From Rotaria sp. Silwood1 (Eukaryota > Rotifera > Eurotatoria > Philodinida > Philodinidae), in the NCBI GenBank assembly GCA_905250075.1, contig CAJNOP010000001.1, positions 5,537,126 through 5,601,125 on the forward strand: 64,000 bases of DNA, given 5' to 3'. A model generated the notes under the pieces. It was not told the origin of the DNA. It saw nothing but the letters and a program-made list of their open reading frames with translations, and ran no database searches. Below are positions 59,399 through 64,000 of this stretch, piece by piece (within the stretch, counting starts at the first letter, position 1; each line of letters begins with the position of its first letter). The position numbers and the translations under genes were made by a program.

Positions 59399-61674
59399 TA
59401 TGATCACATGATTTAGTCTGTCTTATGTTCTGTTTGTGGCTCGTTATTTTTTATTCTTGCCTTGAAATAAATTAAGTTGTTTATTAAATGTCATTTAAGT
59501 GATTGTGTCAATAACAAAAACTACAAAAAAAAACGAAAGTGAAATAAAAATAGAAATGTAGATAATAATCATATGTCTAAATATACATGATCTTTTTAAT
59601 GAAATGTAAATACATACCAAGTGACTTAGTGAAATTTTCCCTTTTCAACTGTATTTTTTGGGTGATAGGTATATAATGTTAGTAAAAAAAGTTCTGTAAT
59701 GATCAAATGAATCAAATGACAGAAGCAAGAAAGCAAATCAATAGCATTCGAGTTTCACTTCACTGTAAAATGTCGTACAAAGCTTTCAAAGTTGATTGAT
59801 GGATAAATCGAAGGTACAGCTTTAGAAAACAGATACTATCAATACGATCATGAGATTTCATTTTCACAGTTGAACGAGTCCTGTTTGACTTTTGTTTCTT
59901 GAGTTTATAGCGACAGAAGTTATCAATTTTTGATGCTTCAATCAAGCAAGAATGACAAGAAACATTCAAACATAATCTCTATCAACCAACAAATGAAATC
60001 TTTACTGCTTTCAATTACTTTTTTTTATACAATTGATTTGACGAATAACCCTATATGTCAGTATTTGATATGACGGATGAACCAAGTTTAATAGAAAATA
60101 AAGACTATCTTCGTCGTAAATATTGATCCAATCATTGATGATAAAATTTGATTTAAATCTGTTGATTTTGAAAATTAAATACCAAGACATGAATGTAAAC
60201 TGAATATGAAAACCCATGTATGCGAAACTATATTATTAAACATGATGAGGTAATACTTTTTGTTTAAATAATATTATGGAATAATCATGAAAACAGTCTT
60301 CATGTACTTAATCAAATGCAAAATAATCATACAACAATTATATGATGTGAAAAGAAGTTGAGGATAGATTTATATATGGTTTAGCTTATCGTTCAAGATC
60401 AAAAAACAAATCTGAATGAAACATCATTCAACTTTGTATGACATTCATTGCAATCAATGAGTTTAATGCAAAAACCAATTCTTAGTGATGAATGTAGATA
60501 GATAAAACTCTTCTTCGTTTACTTTTCCAATTTTATTTCTTAATGAGATATTAATAATATCAGATAGTAATGAACCATCAACTAACACTTCAAGGCAATT
60601 GATTGAGACTGGTTATATTATTATATGAATACTAGTGTATAAAAGCTGCTTAACAAGTATTAAATGACAATTAATCAGCGAATAAATAATACATCATAAT
60701 AAATACTTAGAATAATGTTGAACATGTTTATTGGATAGAAAACAAATGCTTGTCCTGTAATAATAACGCATATTAACCCTGAAACTCCCACATTTCGGAC
60801 TACCACTTGTTGACCACTTAGGATCCGTACGGTCCTCAGGGGATGAGAAAATCAAAATAATTCCAGAGCGTAAATAGGGTATAGTCTATGATGCTCGTTA
60901 TCTAACAGATATTTTTTGGAAAAAAAAATCAACACAGTTTGTACGATAGAAAAGATTTTAATTAGTTCTTTTGGTGATATATTGAGTGAGGATTAAAAAA
61001 AAATCTTCGAATTTCTTCGATAACAAAAACATGATCTTCGTGAGTTAGCATCTTTTACTAGTATCTACTACACGATCTAAAGCTTTGTTTCGGTACTTGA
61101 TTCAGATGCTAGTTTCTTTTCTAAGAAAAAATTTCGTTTTCATAGTACCGACAATTTTATGTCATTAGCATTAAAATTTGAAGATTATGACATTGCTTTT
61201 AAAAAAATCTGTTACAGTTTATAATTATTTTGAGTATCATTATTCTATTATCAAAAGTCACAAATCAATAATGATTTATTTATTAATAATTGTTCATACA
61301 ATTTGTATTTATCGATAATATAATATTTTGTAACACAATGACGTTAAAATATTGAGTATGTAGTTTAGGAAATGATGTATCGTTAAATTAATCTTTCTTT
61401 TTTTATGTTTTGAATTTATTTTTTCAAACAACAAAGATTAGAATCCATTCAATATTTTTGAAGATTTTTTTTGTATCGCATGGTATTAACGACAACTACC
61501 GATAATGTCCGATGATTGGACATTAAAAAAAAAATAAAATATCAATCAATAGATCGTAGACACTCGTTCTATTCGTACGTACTCTTGTCTTATTAAATTT
61601 CTTCGTTATCACATCAAACTATTAGAATTTGTAACAATCAATCATTTTATTAAAAGTAGAGAGAAGAAAAACTA
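59399..61674. other. Intergenic region between KCNQ and ELMO
   Basis: About 2.3 kb. Mostly AT-rich and without a credible ORF. A GC-richer patch at about 60774-60870 starts TTAACCCTGAAACTCCC and contains CCGTACGG within an imperfect palindrome (AGGATCCGTACGGTCCT). It could be one end of a piggyBac-type element, but no matching other end was found. Confidence 0.45.
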
Positions 61675-63189
61675 ATGGCAAGAGCATCGAACAATAAAAT
61701 AAAAATTGGTGTACATTGGAAAAATTCTTTATCAATTGATATATCATCTTCGACCAGTCCTCGTCATCCGAAACTTATCGAACTTGATCCTGTTTGTATT
61801 TTATTATATATTTAAAAAAAAAATATTTTCTATTTTCTGTTTTTTTTACTTTTGATCTCTCTAAGAACGTTCCACTCAATGATTATATTTTAAAAATATG
61901 TGATGAGTCAGTTAAATAATCTTTTTCATCTATGGATTTTTCTTTTTTTTTTTTTTCTTGTCATAGTTGGAAAATTCCTTTATCGAATTCAATTCATTAT
62001 GCACTTCGATATGATGATACTCATAAATTTGTTACTGAACAAGTAAAATAATGTTTTGTAGTTTTGTCTTATTGTTCTAATTATTGAAAATATTATGTTT
62101 TAGAATCGTTTTCAAATTCCTACTGGTCAAGTTTTTTATCTTTCACTTTCACATGTAAATAAATTATTATCTTTAATTTCTATAGAATCTTTTTTTTTTC
62201 ATTCTATTTATAAAAAAAAGGAAGATGAAGTTCAAGATATATTAAAATATCTTGGATCAAATGATTATCAACGATATGATTCAACTGTACTTGAACGATT
62301 AAAATTAGCTGGTGAAGATGAAACATTTGCACTTGAATTTGTTAAACAAAATGGTCTTCAATATTTATTAAAATTATTTACTAATGATGGAAAATTAAAC
62401 AAGTTAGTTCATTAAATTCTTTATGTTTTATTATTCTAAATAGGTTCTTTCTTTTTTTTTTTTTTATTAAAATTTAGTTATGAAACTTTCACACCAAATC
62501 TACTTCGTTCACTTCATAATATAATGATAAATCAACAAGCTATTCGTTGGGATAATCTTGAATCTATTGATACAATTATTGATCAAGTAAAAAAAAAACG
62601 TCTATAAAATTCAAATAAATTATTTCAATTTATTATCTAGTTAATATTCGGTATTAATACATCAAAAATTCCATGTTTACATTCATCATCAGCAATGATG
62701 ATTCTTCATTCAATTATTAATATTGAATCAAAATATTCATCAAAAATTATTCAAACACTTGAAATATCACATTTACTTGATTATTGTAACAAGTAGAGAT
62801 AATTTTTCATTTTATTTTTAATGAATTATTGAGAAGTTTTTAATATTTTATTTTAGACAACATGATATTGAAACACAATATTATGCGTTGGCATTAATCA
62901 ATGTGATTATGAGTAAAAGTGATCAAATAGTTCGTTCAGTAAGTGAATTATTTTTTTTGTAAAATTTTTTAAATAAATGTTTATTTTAGTCATTAGTGAG
63001 AGCTATGTCGAATATAACTGTTTCAACACGTCTTCGTGAACTTGTGCAACTAATAATTACTGGTGTAAGAGTTTATATTTTCTCTAATTTTGCATTTTTT
63101 TTTTGCTGATAATATTTTGTATGTTCAAGGATGAACATTCGAATAATGATTCTTTTACATCTATGGATACTTCAATGCAATCAACACGA
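61675..63189 (+). CDS. ELMO: ELMO (engulfment and cell motility), 5' part only
   Basis: Ten exons in the window: 61675-61791, 61866-61906, 61967-62042, 62104-62154, 62221-62402, 62478-62586, 62641-62792, 62857-62938, 62990-63064, 63130-63189. They encode the first 315 residues in frame. ELMO proteins form with DOCK proteins a RAC exchange factor controlling phagocytosis and migration. IKIGVHWKNS and HPKLIELDP open the Ras-binding-like domain, followed by VPLNDYILKICDDWKIPL, HYALRYDDTHKFVTEQNR and IPTGQVFYLSLS. Then come armadillo-type helices: LERLKLAGEDETFALEFVKQ, NGLQYLLKLF, AIRWDNLESI and THE-like repeats through QYYALALINVIM. The exon at 63189 ends in a GTTCGT donor and no following exon is seen in the last 811 bp, so the ELM domain and PH-like C-terminus lie beyond the window. 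Confidence 0.88.
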
Positions 63190-64000
63190 GTTCGTATTTA
63201 TTTTCTAATTCAGTATTAAGTTCATTACAATCTTATGCTTTATATGTCGAAAACATTAATAGCTACAAACTAACGCTCTAGTGTAAGACCTTATCACATA
63301 TAGAATTCAATTAGTCTCAAATTACTATATGACGAGTCATACTTTTCTTGAATGATCGTGTTTCGAATACGTCACTAAACATCCTAGTCTTACTGGTCGA
63401 GATATAACGAACTAAATGTTCTCTTTATTTTTGTTTTACGGATAATGTTTACTGCACATTACGGTTCCATAGACTCAACTTTTTTGAGTAGCATATGAAC
63501 TTCTCTTTGTGCTGGAATTTAATGATAATATCTCTGTGATGTTTTGTTTTTATTCTCAAAATTTATGAATCTATAAAGTAGTGTATTATTGTTGATTACT
63601 TAACAAATGAAGAATAAATTTATTATTATGTGAGAATAAAAACACTCAATTGTTTTACTCGTGTAACTTTTAAAAATAGTTCCTCACATTCATTTAGACT
63701 TCATTGACTTTCGAAGTCCTATGCAGAGCTCTATTATACATTGTCTCGCTTTGCACAAGTACCTCTCACTGTGACATTGTACTGAATCTGAATTATTGCC
63801 AAAACGATATACTATCGTAAAATTGATGACAGTATTTATCAATCAATGACTATGTTTTTTACAGTATTATATTACTTTCAGAAACCTATAGAATATAATT
63901 AGTGAATTAATTCATAGTAATTAGTGATTTTCTAAAGTATGTTCGTTATAACAATTTAACAGATATAGAAGTTCTCGAAATATAAAATTGAAGTTTTATT
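63190..64000 (+). other. Long ELMO intron running off the window
   Basis: AT-rich, no frame continuing the ELMO protein, no recognised repeat. It is taken as intron because the preceding exon is open at its donor. Confidence 0.5.

Noticed and set aside
59760-60217. Small minus-strand frames downstream of KCNQ
   Set aside because: Short, AT-driven, no motif, no acceptable splice partners.
1-64000. CRISPR arrays, bacterial-style operons or phage genes
   Set aside because: No direct-repeat/spacer pattern or prokaryotic gene organisation; all recognised genes are spliced metazoan genes.

Overview
The window is animal nuclear DNA: strongly AT-rich by eye, with split genes whose exons join across many very small GT..AG introns (about 45-70 nt, often T-rich before the AG) and a few introns of 0.6-1.6 kb that carry transposon debris. 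Gene content is metazoan: GARP subunit VPS53, PIGB, RASEF, KIF6, a KCNQ channel, ELMO, a matrix metalloproteinase, WBP2 and calcipressin. Composition, tiny introns, short gene spacing and splice acceptors placed just before several start codons fit a rotifer, most likely bdelloid, but no species-specific marker was seen and this assignment is inference.

Layout. 1-4234: calcipressin (RCAN) and empty flanks. 4235-5632: a young-looking DNA transposon with 234-bp terminal inverted repeats whose integrase-like ORF lacks its catalytic core. 6326-7217 (-): DHRS4-like peroxisomal reductase. 9457-19314: a membrane-anchored coiled-coil protein resembling the ER-phagy receptor CCPG1, then VPS53, 282 bp apart. 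20340-23526: LSM8 (frameshifted in this sequence) and PIGB. 24534-28341 (-): a secreted LURP-one-related protein and a short PACT-domain centrosomal protein. 28877-29452: a Tctex1-type dynein light chain. 30559-37147: RASEF, an EF-hand/coiled-coil/Rab GTPase. 37487-39654 (-): a four-EF-hand calmodulin relative with a 19-nt exon. 39994-43178: WBP2, whose 1.9-kb second intron holds a complete metalloproteinase gene on the other strand. 43433-56096: a run of same-strand genes, S9B dipeptidyl peptidase, a DDX21-like protein lacking the second helicase domain, and kinesin KIF6. 57690-59398: KCNQ potassium channel. 61675-end: the 5' part of ELMO.

There is no shared pathway. Loose themes are membrane traffic (VPS53, RASEF, ELMO, PIGB) and microtubule/cilium biology (PACT protein, Tctex1 light chain, KIF6). 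Genes in the 9.4-19.3, 20.3-23.5 and 43.4-56.1 kb blocks lie 180-310 bp apart on one strand, which would fit polycistronic transcription with spliced-leader trans-splicing, though no leader gene is visible.

The items most worth a second look are the integrase-core-deleted element at 4.2-5.6 kb, the DDX21-like protein with no RecA2 domain but an array of zinc knuckles, the CCPG1-like protein with an apparent LC3-interacting motif, the nested metalloproteinase, a three-copy relic repeat, and a foldback element in a VPS53 intron with telomere-like G-rich tracts at its centre.
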